This document shows positions 1 to 5,673 of a stretch of 7,737 nucleotides of DNA, in pieces. The first letter of the stretch is position 1. The number at the start of each line of letters is the position of its first letter. The DNA comes from an uncultured Desulfobulbaceae bacterium (GTDB lineage: Bacteria; Desulfobacterota; Desulfobulbia; Desulfobulbales; BM004): positions 1 through 7,737 of the forward strand of contig CAMYJP010000091.1 of assembly GCA_947258675.1 (NCBI GenBank), written 5' to 3'. The notes below the pieces were generated by a model. That model saw nothing but the letters and a program-made list of their open reading frames with translations, ran no database searches and was not told the origin of the DNA. Position numbers and translations under genes: made by a program.

Positions 1-88
1 ATTATTCAATGAATGAGATTCTTATTAAAAGCCAATGGGTTGATATTTAAATATAATCGGAAATATGCTCATAAGGTTTAGATTGAGA

Positions 89-100
89 ATTATTAATAAT
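89..100. repeat. 12-bp perfect palindrome, copy 1 (possible operator)
   Basis: ATTATTAATAAT is its own reverse complement and shares the ten-base core TTATTAATAA with a second palindrome that starts exactly 50 bp downstream. It lies about 25 bp upstream of the TATAAT at 125-130, so in that promoter it would sit just above the -35 region. It also falls inside the spacer of an alternative weak promoter (TTGAGA at 83-88, TATTTT at 107-112, 18-bp spacer). The adjoining bases to 107 resemble a Fur box only loosely. Palindromes of A and T are common by chance in such DNA, so the pairing with copy 2 is the main argument. Confidence 0.35.
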
Positions 101-124
101 CATTCCTATTTTAACAAATTTAAG

Positions 125-130
125 TATAAT
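125..130 (+). promoter_or_regulatory. Candidate -10 element (TATAAT) for the left operon
   Basis: A perfect TATAAT lies between the two palindromes. No good -35 hexamer is found 16-18 bp upstream (best is TTCCTA at 103-108, 3 of 6), so if real the promoter would need an activator or another sigma contact. The predicted start near 137 would place palindrome copy 2 across the start of the transcript and copy 1 just above the -35 region. Confidence 0.3.
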
Positions 131-138
131 TATCAACG

Positions 139-150
139 GTTATTAATAAC
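139..150. repeat. 12-bp perfect palindrome, copy 2 (possible operator)
   Basis: GTTATTAATAAC is a perfect palindrome that differs from copy 1 at 89-100 only in its outermost base pair. The 50-bp spacing is close to a whole number of helical turns, which would put both on the same face of the DNA. This is the usual geometry for cooperative or looping regulators. The binding protein is unknown. Confidence 0.38.
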
Positions 151-154
151 AGAT

Positions 155-188
155 GTTAAGCAAGAAAGCACTGGTAGTATTGCTTAAC
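155..188. repeat. 9-bp perfect inverted repeat with 16-nt spacer in the leader
   Basis: GTTAAGCAA at 155-163 is matched exactly by TTGCTTAAC at 180-188, with 16 nt between. In RNA this could form a 9-bp stem with a 16-nt loop in the 5' leader of the operon. In DNA it could be a dyad operator. No U-run follows, so it is not an intrinsic terminator. Its halves do not match the NikR half-sites seen at 5629-5655. Confidence 0.4.
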
Positions 189-322
189 TGGATTAAATGG
201 TATATAACTTTCTGCTTTTATACTAAGTTTAAGATAAGCGAAGGTTTTTACTTTTTTTATTGGGCATACAAATATACTTATTTTTCTTTTAAGACTAATT
301 GTCTCATGCCGATAGAGCACGA

Positions 323-880
323 ATGGATATTTGTCAGGATTCTCCGAAAAAAATTTATATTAAAGCTGTGTGCATGACTACCATGATTGACCATTGTCAT
401 AGGAAACTGTCCGGACCATATCTTTCTGAGGAATCCAAAGAGAAAAAAGCATTTGGCATCCTTGCCGGTAAGAAGAAAGATTCCGGAATTAAGGTTGAGA
501 TCTGTTTTCCTTTAAAAAAGAATGCTCGGTCACAATCTCCGTATACTGACTATTTTGATAAAATCATGGCCGAACACGCGGTGCCTTCCGAAACTCCTTA
601 TGATCAGCGCGGCTGGGTGGCAGATCCCGAAGAGATGAGTAATATTGTTATTGAATGCCAGCGAAAAAAGATAACTATAATAGGATCGTACCATATGCAT
701 CGCGTGTCCTGGTCTCACGATGTGTTGCGTGATTCGCCTACGGCTCTGGATGAAGTCTTGGGAGGGAAAAGCCGTATGATGATGTTTATCGTTTCAATGG
801 TAAATCCTGATCAGCCAGTTGTCAGAGCCTTTTATGAGGGGAAGAGAAAGAATGAATTTCCAATAGCTATTACCAGGTAA
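323..880 (+). CDS. JAMM/MPN (JAB-type, Mov34/PAD-1-like) metallopeptidase-family protein
   Basis: This 185-residue protein has the layout of a stand-alone prokaryotic JAB domain. An N-terminal helix (IYIKAVCMTTMIDHC) leads to a strand GILAG near residues 45-49. Then come DPEE (about 101-104) before a strand GSYHMH with His124 and His126, an aspartate ten residues later (Asp137), and the family's closing strands (MFIVSM, then VVRAFYE). HxH-x10-D matches the zinc-ligand spacing of JAMM enzymes. The catalytic Glu normally three residues before the Gly of the first strand is Lys42 here, and the usual Ser of the motif is Val. Peptidase activity is therefore uncertain. Bacterial relatives cleave residues from ubiquitin-like sulfur carriers in thiocarboxylate or cysteine pathways, but no carrier is visible in the window. 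ATG at 323 is chosen because the domain begins right after it; no strong ribosome site is seen. A TTG at 299 in the same frame is the alternative. It is the first gene of a likely four-gene operon. Confidence 0.72.
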   Translation: MDICQDSPKKIYIKAVCMTTMIDHCHRKLSGPYLSEESKEKKAFGILAGKKKDSGIKVEICFPLKKNARSQSPYTDYFDKIMAEHAVPSETPYDQRGWVADPEEMSNIVIECQRKKITIIGSYHMHRVSWSHDVLRDSPTALDEVLGGKSRMMMFIVSMVNPDQPVVRAFYEGKRKNEFPIAITR

Positions 881-898
881 TTGCATCCATGCTCTGAT

Positions 899-927
899 TT
901 GACAATCATACCCGATAGACCGATCAT
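899..927 (+). promoter_or_regulatory. Candidate internal promoter ahead of the dehydrogenase gene
   Basis: A perfect -35 hexamer TTGACA (899-904) is followed 17 bp later by GATCAT (922-927, 4 of 6 to the -10 consensus). Transcription would start around 934, about 10 nt before the chosen ATG at 944. That leaves a very short leader with only AGAAG (931-935) as a partial ribosome site. This could allow the dehydrogenase and lyases to be expressed apart from the JAMM gene. It is a pattern match only. Confidence 0.3.
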
Positions 928-943
928 AACAGAAGTAAAAACC

Positions 944-2116
944 ATGAATAGAATCGATGAACCCGCCCTTATAGTGGAGTATACAGATCCTTATGAGGGG
1001 TTTAAAGGATATCTGGTAATACACTCTCTTGACCACAAATTGTGTGCCGGTGGATTCCGTGTGCAAGCTGGAGTCAGAAGGGAACATTTTTATGCCATGG
1101 CAAAAAATATGGCTCTTAAGATGCGTATTGCTGGACTTCGGGTTGATGGTGCAAAAAGTGGTATCGATTATGATCCATCATCTCCCGGCAAAAGAAAGGC
1201 TATCGGTAGATTTCTCAAGGCTATTCAGCCGTACGTTGAACGCTATTATTCCCTCGGGCCTGACTTAAATGTGGAGATGGGCGAACTCGAAGAGATTTGT
1301 CGTGAAATCGATATCCCTTCCCCTAAAATAGCCATAGCTCATGGCCAAGACCTGGAGTTGAGTTATTTCCTTGAAAGATATGATGTCCTTAACTGCTTAT
1401 ATAAAGGCCGTTCGATTGGTTCACTTAGGGCTGGGGCAGGTGTTGCCCAGGCGGCATTATCCGTATTGAAATATTTAAATATTCCAGCAGCACAGGCAAC
1501 TGTTGCTATTCAAGGCTTTGGTACTCTCGCCAAAGCAACCGCAAGATTTCTGGCTGATGCAGGAGTTGCTATTATAGGTATTGCAGACTGTGATAAAAGT
1601 ATCATGTCACGAAATAAAGATCATATTGATTTAGATTCACTACTGAATACAGATGATTCTCTGTTACCTGATATTGCGAAGGATAAAACTCATAACGTCG
1701 GTTTATCCGAAGACATATTTGGCTTAAAATGCGATATACTCATCCCGGCTGCTGTAGAGAAGGCAATAACTGAAGAAATAGCTGCTCATCTTGATGTAAT
1801 TGCTGTAGTTCCTGGGGCCAATCTTGCCGTCACTGAAAAGGCAGAAAAAATACTCAATGACCGTGGAGTGGTTGTTCTCCCTGATTTTCTTGCCGGTTGT
1901 GGCGGATCATTATCAATGGAAGGTTTGTTTGGGCCTGAAGAGCACCCGGAACCTGCCGAAGTAATTCAGTATGTGAAAGAAAAAATGGCCATTCTTGTGA
2001 AACAGGTCCTGGAAAAAAGCAAAAGAGAAAAAGTGAGTCCAACAAATGCAGCTCTGTCCATCTGCGATGAAGTGGAGTTAATCACAGGTCAGAAACCTTA
2101 CGGAAATATATCTTAA
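944..2116 (+). CDS. Divergent Glu/Leu/Phe/Val dehydrogenase-family protein
   Basis: This 390-residue protein has both domains of the amino-acid dehydrogenase family, which reversibly deaminates amino acids to 2-oxo acids with NAD(P). The N-terminal dimerisation/catalytic domain has CAGGFRV (34-40), Lys59 in MALKM, GAKSG with the expected catalytic Lys71, and GPD with the candidate catalytic Asp107. The nucleotide domain opens with GFGTLA (191-196), and later has DILIPAA (264-270), VVPGAN (288-293) and a LPDFLAGCGG segment (312-321). The Lys that holds the substrate carboxylate in glutamate dehydrogenases (KGG) is Ala35 here, and GAKSG replaces the more usual GGGKGG or GGAKGG. I therefore would not call it glutamate dehydrogenase; the substrate is unknown. 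Length is slightly below the usual 410-450. ATG 944 is preferred over an in-frame TTG at 881, because the latter directly follows the upstream stop codon and adds 21 residues that look unrelated to the family. It probably works with the lyases downstream. Confidence 0.8.
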   Translation: MNRIDEPALIVEYTDPYEGFKGYLVIHSLDHKLCAGGFRVQAGVRREHFYAMAKNMALKMRIAGLRVDGAKSGIDYDPSSPGKRKAIGRFLKAIQPYVERYYSLGPDLNVEMGELEEICREIDIPSPKIAIAHGQDLELSYFLERYDVLNCLYKGRSIGSLRAGAGVAQAALSVLKYLNIPAAQATVAIQGFGTLAKATARFLADAGVAIIGIADCDKSIMSRNKDHIDLDSLLNTDDSLLPDIAKDKTHNVGLSEDIFGLKCDILIPAAVEKAITEEIAAHLDVIAVVPGANLAVTEKAEKILNDRGVVVLPDFLAGCGGSLSMEGLFGPEEHPEPAEVIQYVKEKMAILVKQVLEKSKREKVSPTNAALSICDEVELITGQKPYGNIS

Positions 2117-2174
2117 TTAATGTAAATCAGAGCAATATTTTTGTATCTAGGCAAGCGGGTGTGATTTTCTTTTG

Positions 2175-2179
2175 AAGGA
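2175..2179 (+). promoter_or_regulatory. Ribosome binding site of the first lyase gene
   Basis: AAGGA lies 9 nt before the ATG at 2189 and supports that start. The rest of the 72-bp gap after the dehydrogenase gene shows no hairpin followed by a T-run, so read-through from the dehydrogenase gene is likely. Confidence 0.6.
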
Positions 2180-2188
2180 ATATACTAT

Positions 2189-3568
2189 ATGCCAAGCCAT
2201 CCGATAGATTTTCAAATACAGTCAAACGTATTTTCAACTACAGAACTTCTTGCAATTTTTGATGAAAAGGCAAGATTTCAACGGTGGCTCGATTTCGAAG
2301 CTGCATTAGCAGATGTCCAAGGCGAACTAGGAGTTATTCCAAGAGAAGCGGCAGTGGAGATAAGTGCAAAAGCTTCCATAGAACATCTTGATCTTTCCGC
2401 TGTTGCTAAAAGCTATCAACAGAGCAGGAATTCACTGATGCCGGTGGTTAATGGTTTACGTCAGGCATGTCGCGATGGCCTCGGAGAATTTGTTCATTAC
2501 GGCGTAACAACTCAAGATATTTTGGACACTTCTCAGATTTTGGAGCTGAAGGAAGTATTCAGAATACTCTATAGAGATCTCAGAAAGCAGGAGACGATTC
2601 TTATTGAACTTACGCGTGAACATAAGAATACTCCAATGGTTGGAAGAACACATGGCCAACAGGCCCTGCCCATTACATTTGGTTTAAAAACTGTTGTTTG
2701 GTTACAGGAGGTTCGCCGGCATATCAATAGGCTTCTTTCGTTGTATCCTCGCGTCTTGATCGGACAGCTGAGTGGTGCTGTAGGAACTTTGGCTGCACTC
2801 GGCCCTCTTGCTCGAGATGTATCTGTAAAAACTTTAACCCGGTTAGGGCTTGGACATGCAAATGTATCGTGGCATACCTCCCGAGATAATGTTGCTGAAA
2901 CCGGTGCCTATTTTACCTTGCTTGCAGGTTCGTTTGAGAAAATCGCCAATGAAATATTTCAGCTTGGGAAAACAGAAATATCCGAATTAAGTGAACCCTC
3001 TCCTAAAAAGGCAATAAGCAGTAGTACCATGCCACACAAAAGGAATCCTGTCCTATGCCAGAGAATCTCCGTATTATCAAGGCATATACGATCTTTGGCT
3101 AATGTCATATTTGAAAGTATGGCCCATGAGCATGAGCGGGATGCACGCTGCCTATGGTCTGAGTGGCTTGCAGTACCACAGATTTGTATTTATACGGGTA
3201 CAGCAGTAAATTATCTGAATTCCATCCTTGAAGGAATCGAAATAAATAAACAACGCATGTTAGAAAATCTCTGGTTACAGAAAGATAAAGTATTGTCTGA
3301 ATGGTTGATGTTTCGCCTTGGTGAAGTGTTTGGCAAGATGAAGGCCCAGAAGAAGCTGCATGATATTTTTGCAAAAATGGCTACTTCTGATGTACAGATG
3401 GAAACAGCTTTGCGCGAAGATCCTGAGCTTCATAATATCCTGACCGAAGAGGATTATGAGGTGCTTGATAAACCTGACCAGTATATTGGCCAGGCTGAGG
3501 GAATTATTAACACCGCTCTTGATGAGGTACTGGAGAGCAGGCAGAATGATCCGGAGGAGATCTGTTGA
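2189..3568 (+). CDS. Aspartase/fumarase-superfamily lyase (PcaB/PurB-like), first copy
   Basis: This 459-residue protein belongs to the superfamily of homotetrameric beta-elimination enzymes that release fumarate (adenylosuccinate, argininosuccinate and aspartate lyases) or lactonise carboxymuconate (PcaB). The conserved regions are in order: an N-terminal helix with RFQRWLDFEAALADVQ (29-44), HYGVTTQDILDT (103-114), GRTHGQ with the expected acid/base His156 (152-157), the signature loop SSSTMPHKRNP (277-287) with the likely catalytic Ser278 or Ser279, and HERD (315-318). The Gly that normally opens the signature loop is Ser277. The stretch NSLMPVV (81-87) and the Trp-rich segment after HERD are more like PcaB-type proteins than housekeeping PurB. 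Nothing around it concerns purines, arginine or protocatechuate, so the substrate is unknown. It is followed with a 4-nt overlap by a paralogue, implying translational coupling and a possible mixed complex. Confidence 0.82.
   Translation: MPSHPIDFQIQSNVFSTTELLAIFDEKARFQRWLDFEAALADVQGELGVIPREAAVEISAKASIEHLDLSAVAKSYQQSRNSLMPVVNGLRQACRDGLGEFVHYGVTTQDILDTSQILELKEVFRILYRDLRKQETILIELTREHKNTPMVGRTHGQQALPITFGLKTVVWLQEVRRHINRLLSLYPRVLIGQLSGAVGTLAALGPLARDVSVKTLTRLGLGHANVSWHTSRDNVAETGAYFTLLAGSFEKIANEIFQLGKTEISELSEPSPKKAISSSTMPHKRNPVLCQRISVLSRHIRSLANVIFESMAHEHERDARCLWSEWLAVPQICIYTGTAVNYLNSILEGIEINKQRMLENLWLQKDKVLSEWLMFRLGEVFGKMKAQKKLHDIFAKMATSDVQMETALREDPELHNILTEEDYEVLDKPDQYIGQAEGIINTALDEVLESRQNDPEEIC
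3553..3560 (+). promoter_or_regulatory. Strong ribosome binding site that fixes a TTG start
   Basis: GGAGGAGA, inside the last codons of the first lyase gene, lies just upstream of the TTG at 3565. This strong site at proper distance is the reason for accepting the rare TTG start of the second lyase. The start overlaps the upstream stop as TTGA. Confidence 0.7.
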
Positions 3569-5028
3569 AAAACTGCCAGGCTGTGAGAAGCCATATCACT
3601 GATTCACGATTTTATAGGGCCGGGTTCACAACCAATGAAGCCTGTAGAGTATTTTGTGATTATCGTCGGTTGCAGCGCTGGCTGGACGTTGAAGCTGCTC
3701 TTGCCTGGAGCCAGGCTGAACTTGATATAATCCCTCGCGAGGCAGCCGTTGAATTGATAAAAACTGCAAAGCTGCAGCTGCTTGACAAAGAAGTCATACA
3801 TGAGGTTATCAAAACAACGGGACATTCATTAATGCCGGTGCTTACTGCTTGGGAAAAGATCTCTGCTCCGGAAGCAGCTCGTTATATCCATTATGGCGCA
3901 ACCACCCAAGATATTCAGGACTCAGCACAATCGCTTGAAATTAAAGATATTTTTACAATAATCAACCGTGACCTCCGAAGTATTATTAATGAATTGTCAG
4001 GTCTTGCTAAAAAATACTGCAGCAGGACGGTGGTAGGTCGAACCCATGGACAACATGCACTCCCAACTACCTTTGGTTTAAAAATAGCAGTATGGCTGGA
4101 TGAATTACTGCGATGTGCAGATAGACTTGAAGAATGCGGAAAACGGACATTGGTTAGTCAGCTATTCGGCGGTGTTGGTACAATGGACGCATTGGGTGAG
4201 CGCGGATTGGAGATTCTGGATCTTTTTTCCAAGCAATTGGGATTATCTGCTCCTCGAACCGCCTGGCATTCCTCCAGAGATAGAGTTACTGAATTCGTTA
4301 GTACATCCGCTATTCTTGCAGGATGTTTGGGAAAAATCACCAATGAACTCTGTCAGTTATCACGCAATGAAATCGGCGAACTCGAGGAACCTTTTCATAT
4401 AGGGAAAATAGGCAGTTCCACTATGCCCCATAAACGTAATCCAGAGTTGAGCGAGCAGGTTGTTGTATTGAGTAAGTTGATCAAAGCAAATGCATCCCTA
4501 TCCTTTGACAGTCTTATAAACGAACATGAACGTGATTACCGGGCTGTCAGGTTGGAATGGGTTACAGTTGTTGACACATCTTTATATTTATGCGGCGCAC
4601 TGAGCATGATGAAATCCATTTTAGGCAATTTAATTATCCACGAAGAAGCAATGGAGAGAAATCTTCAAAAATCCGCTGTGTTGATTTCAACCGAGGCTCT
4701 TATGTTTCTGATAGGTGAAAAAATCGGTAAACAGAAAGCCCATCAGCTTATATATGAAGTCTCAATGTCAACCCATGACACCGGGGCCGAGTTTATCGAT
4801 CAGTTGGCAATGCATCCGGATATTCAGGGCTTATTCAGTCGAAAAACTCTGGGAAAAGCTATAACCCCGGAGAAAAATATTGGTCTTGCATACACCTTAA
4901 CTGATCGCGTTATTAAGAGTGCCAAAGAATGGGCTTCTAAGTATACCAAGACTGATGGTATTAAATTGCAATGTCCGTTAAAAAATGGAAACAATGATTG
5001 TTCAGTTGCTTGGCAGCATCAAAAATAA
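3565..5028 (+). CDS. Aspartase/fumarase-superfamily lyase (PcaB/PurB-like), second copy
   Basis: This 487-residue protein is a clear paralogue of the preceding lyase: in the N-terminal segment from RLQRWLDVEAALAW to the IPREAAVEL region I count 22 identical residues of 30. Conserved sites are HYGATTQDIQDS (109-120, with Ser in place of the usual final Thr), GRTHGQ with His161 (158-163), the canonical signature loop GSSTMPHKRNP (283-293) and HERD (321-324). All expected catalytic residues are present, so it is not a decayed duplicate. It differs from copy 1 by a longer N-terminus and a polar C-terminal tail from about residue 455 with two cysteines (Cys470, Cys479) and no family motif. Likely reaction: elimination from, or addition to, a fumarate-type dicarboxylate, with substrate unknown. 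It starts at TTG, overlapping the stop of copy 1 by 4 nt, and ends 6 bp from the convergent nikR gene. Confidence 0.82.
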   Translation: MKNCQAVRSHITDSRFYRAGFTTNEACRVFCDYRRLQRWLDVEAALAWSQAELDIIPREAAVELIKTAKLQLLDKEVIHEVIKTTGHSLMPVLTAWEKISAPEAARYIHYGATTQDIQDSAQSLEIKDIFTIINRDLRSIINELSGLAKKYCSRTVVGRTHGQHALPTTFGLKIAVWLDELLRCADRLEECGKRTLVSQLFGGVGTMDALGERGLEILDLFSKQLGLSAPRTAWHSSRDRVTEFVSTSAILAGCLGKITNELCQLSRNEIGELEEPFHIGKIGSSTMPHKRNPELSEQVVVLSKLIKANASLSFDSLINEHERDYRAVRLEWVTVVDTSLYLCGALSMMKSILGNLIIHEEAMERNLQKSAVLISTEALMFLIGEKIGKQKAHQLIYEVSMSTHDTGAEFIDQLAMHPDIQGLFSRKTLGKAITPEKNIGLAYTLTDRVIKSAKEWASKYTKTDGIKLQCPLKNGNNDCSVAWQHQK

Positions 5029-5034
5029 CAGTGG

Positions 5035-5460
5035 CTAAATTAAACCCTGTCCAGTGGTCGTAGTCATTAGTTTTCCGTGTTTTACTCCTTTTGTGCCGAT
5101 TAACTCGTCTGCCAGCCTTTTTATATCTTTGGCCTTTCCCTTGATTATTACAACCTCCAAACAATGATGGGCGTCGAGGTGAATATGTAGGGTGGATAAA
5201 ATTGCTTGATGATGGGAGTGCTGCTGTTCAATAAGTTTATCTGAAAGTTCCCGGGTATGGTGATCATAGACCAAGGATACGGTCCCAACGGTTTCTTCAT
5301 CTTCGTGGGCCCATAGATCCTCAACTAACGCGTTGCGGATTAAATCTCTAATCGCTTCGGAGCGGTTTACATATCCTTTCTCAGAAATTAAGTCGTCAAA
5401 GCGTTTGAGAAGCCTGCCGTCAATCGAAACCCCGAAGCGGGTAGTATCTTTTCCTTTCAT
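5035..5460 (-). CDS. nikR: Nickel-responsive transcriptional regulator NikR
   Basis: This 141-residue protein matches NikR in length and architecture. A ribbon-helix-helix DNA-binding domain comes first (strand RFGVSID at 8-14, then helices through [16 protein letters not shown] to residue 45). An ACT-like metal-sensing domain follows. The four high-affinity Ni(II) ligands are all present with the spacing of the E. coli protein: His81, His92, His94 and Cys100 (H-x10-H-x-H-x5-C). Extra histidines (83, 84, 98, 99) surround them, as is usual in the family. Ni-bound NikR tetramers bind a dyad operator and repress nickel uptake; a fitting operator lies at 5629-5655 before nikMN. The gene has AAGGAG 5 nt before its ATG. 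It is divergent from nikMN and convergent with the second lyase, with only 6 bp between the stops. Confidence 0.95.
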   Translation of the reverse strand: MKGKDTTRFGVSIDGRLLKRFDDLISEKGYVNRSEAIRDLIRNALVEDLWAHEDEETVGTVSLVYDHHTRELSDKLIEQQHSHHQAILSTLHIHLDAHHCLEVVIIKGKAKDIKRLADELIGTKGVKHGKLMTTTTGQGLI

Positions 5461-5465
5461 TGCAA

Positions 5466-5471
5466 CTCCTT
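5466..5471 (-). promoter_or_regulatory. Ribosome binding site of nikR
   Basis: On the minus strand AAGGAG ends 5 nt before the nikR ATG at 5460, which supports that start codon. Confidence 0.65.
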
Positions 5472-5488
5472 AAATTTTTTTATCAAGA

Positions 5489-5518
5489 TTTCTATCATGT
5501 TCCCCTTTTAAGGGTCAA
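5489..5518 (-). promoter_or_regulatory. Candidate nikR promoter
   Basis: Read on the minus strand, TTGACC (5513-5518, 5 of 6 to the -35 consensus) is followed after 18 bp by TAGAAA (5489-5494, 4 of 6 to -10). The predicted start would leave a leader of roughly 20 nt before the nikR ATG, with AAGGAG in it. The NikR operator is more than 100 bp away, so direct autoregulation by that site is doubtful. Confidence 0.4.
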
Positions 5519-5628
5519 GCCCTTTTACTGCTCATTTATTTTTAACTGAGTCAAAAAAATAAGCTTAAATTCAGAGGAATGTGAAATTTCCAGTAATTGA
5601 ATATTTAATTGTACTTTTTATGCCTACG

Positions 5629-5655
5629 GTGTTATTAATTTAATATTCGTAACAC
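5629..5655. promoter_or_regulatory. NikR operator upstream of nikMN
   Basis: The site is GTGTTAT-N13-GTAACAC. The right half is the exact reverse complement of GTGTTAC, and the left half matches 6 of 7. From memory, predicted NikR operators in deltaproteobacteria take the form GTGTTAC-N13/14-GTAACAC, unlike the E. coli GTATGA-N16-TCATAC. The site lies 18 bp before the nikMN ATG and overlaps -10-like sequences (TATTAA at 5633-5638, TAATAT at 5641-5646), so NikR bound there should block the promoter or early elongation. No strong -35 hexamer is evident. Confidence 0.8.
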
Positions 5656-5673
5656 ACATATGGGAGATAATTT

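Larger units (their letters stand above)
1..322. other. AT-rich non-coding leader of the JAMM/dehydrogenase/lyase operon
   Basis: This stretch has no convincing gene. The reading frames crossing it are short, low in complexity and rich in Phe/Tyr/Lys, as expected of AT-rich DNA read by chance. It does hold regulatory-looking structure, listed separately: two 12-bp palindromes at 89-100 and 139-150, a perfect TATAAT at 125-130 between them, and a 9-bp inverted repeat at 155-188. If transcription starts near 137, the first gene would have a long 5' untranslated leader of about 185 nt. I see no tRNA, riboswitch or CRISPR signature in it. Confidence 0.6.

Noticed and set aside
89..107. Fur box in the leader
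   Set aside because: The best alignment to the classical 19-bp consensus matches only about 12 of 19 positions, which is expected by chance in such AT-rich DNA.
299..322. TTG start giving the JAMM protein 8 more residues
   Set aside because: No ribosome site and no family similarity in the added residues; ATG 323 sits just before the first helix of the domain. Not fully excluded.
153..377. A 74-codon open frame starting at ATG 153 in the leader
   Set aside because: It is low in complexity, has no ribosome site or recognisable domain, starts inside the inverted repeat and overlaps the JAMM gene in another frame. AT-rich chance frame.
881..943. TTG start giving the dehydrogenase 21 more residues
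   Set aside because: It abuts the upstream stop codon, lacks a proper ribosome site, and the added residues do not look like the family; a promoter-like pair also falls there.
2189..5028. Calling the lyases adenylosuccinate lyase (purB) or carboxymuconate cycloisomerase (pcaB)
   Set aside because: The shared motifs define only the superfamily. Context and the divergent tandem copies do not support either housekeeping or aromatic catabolism roles.
5511..5525. AAGGG-N5-CCCTT hairpin followed by T's as a terminator
   Set aside because: The stem is only 5 bp, the T-run is short, and the site lies in the promoter region of nikR with no gene ending nearby to terminate on that strand.
5461..5673. 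Cobalamin riboswitch controlling a cobalt-type importer
   Set aside because: No B12-box-like sequence or structured leader is visible, and a NikR operator explains control of this importer.
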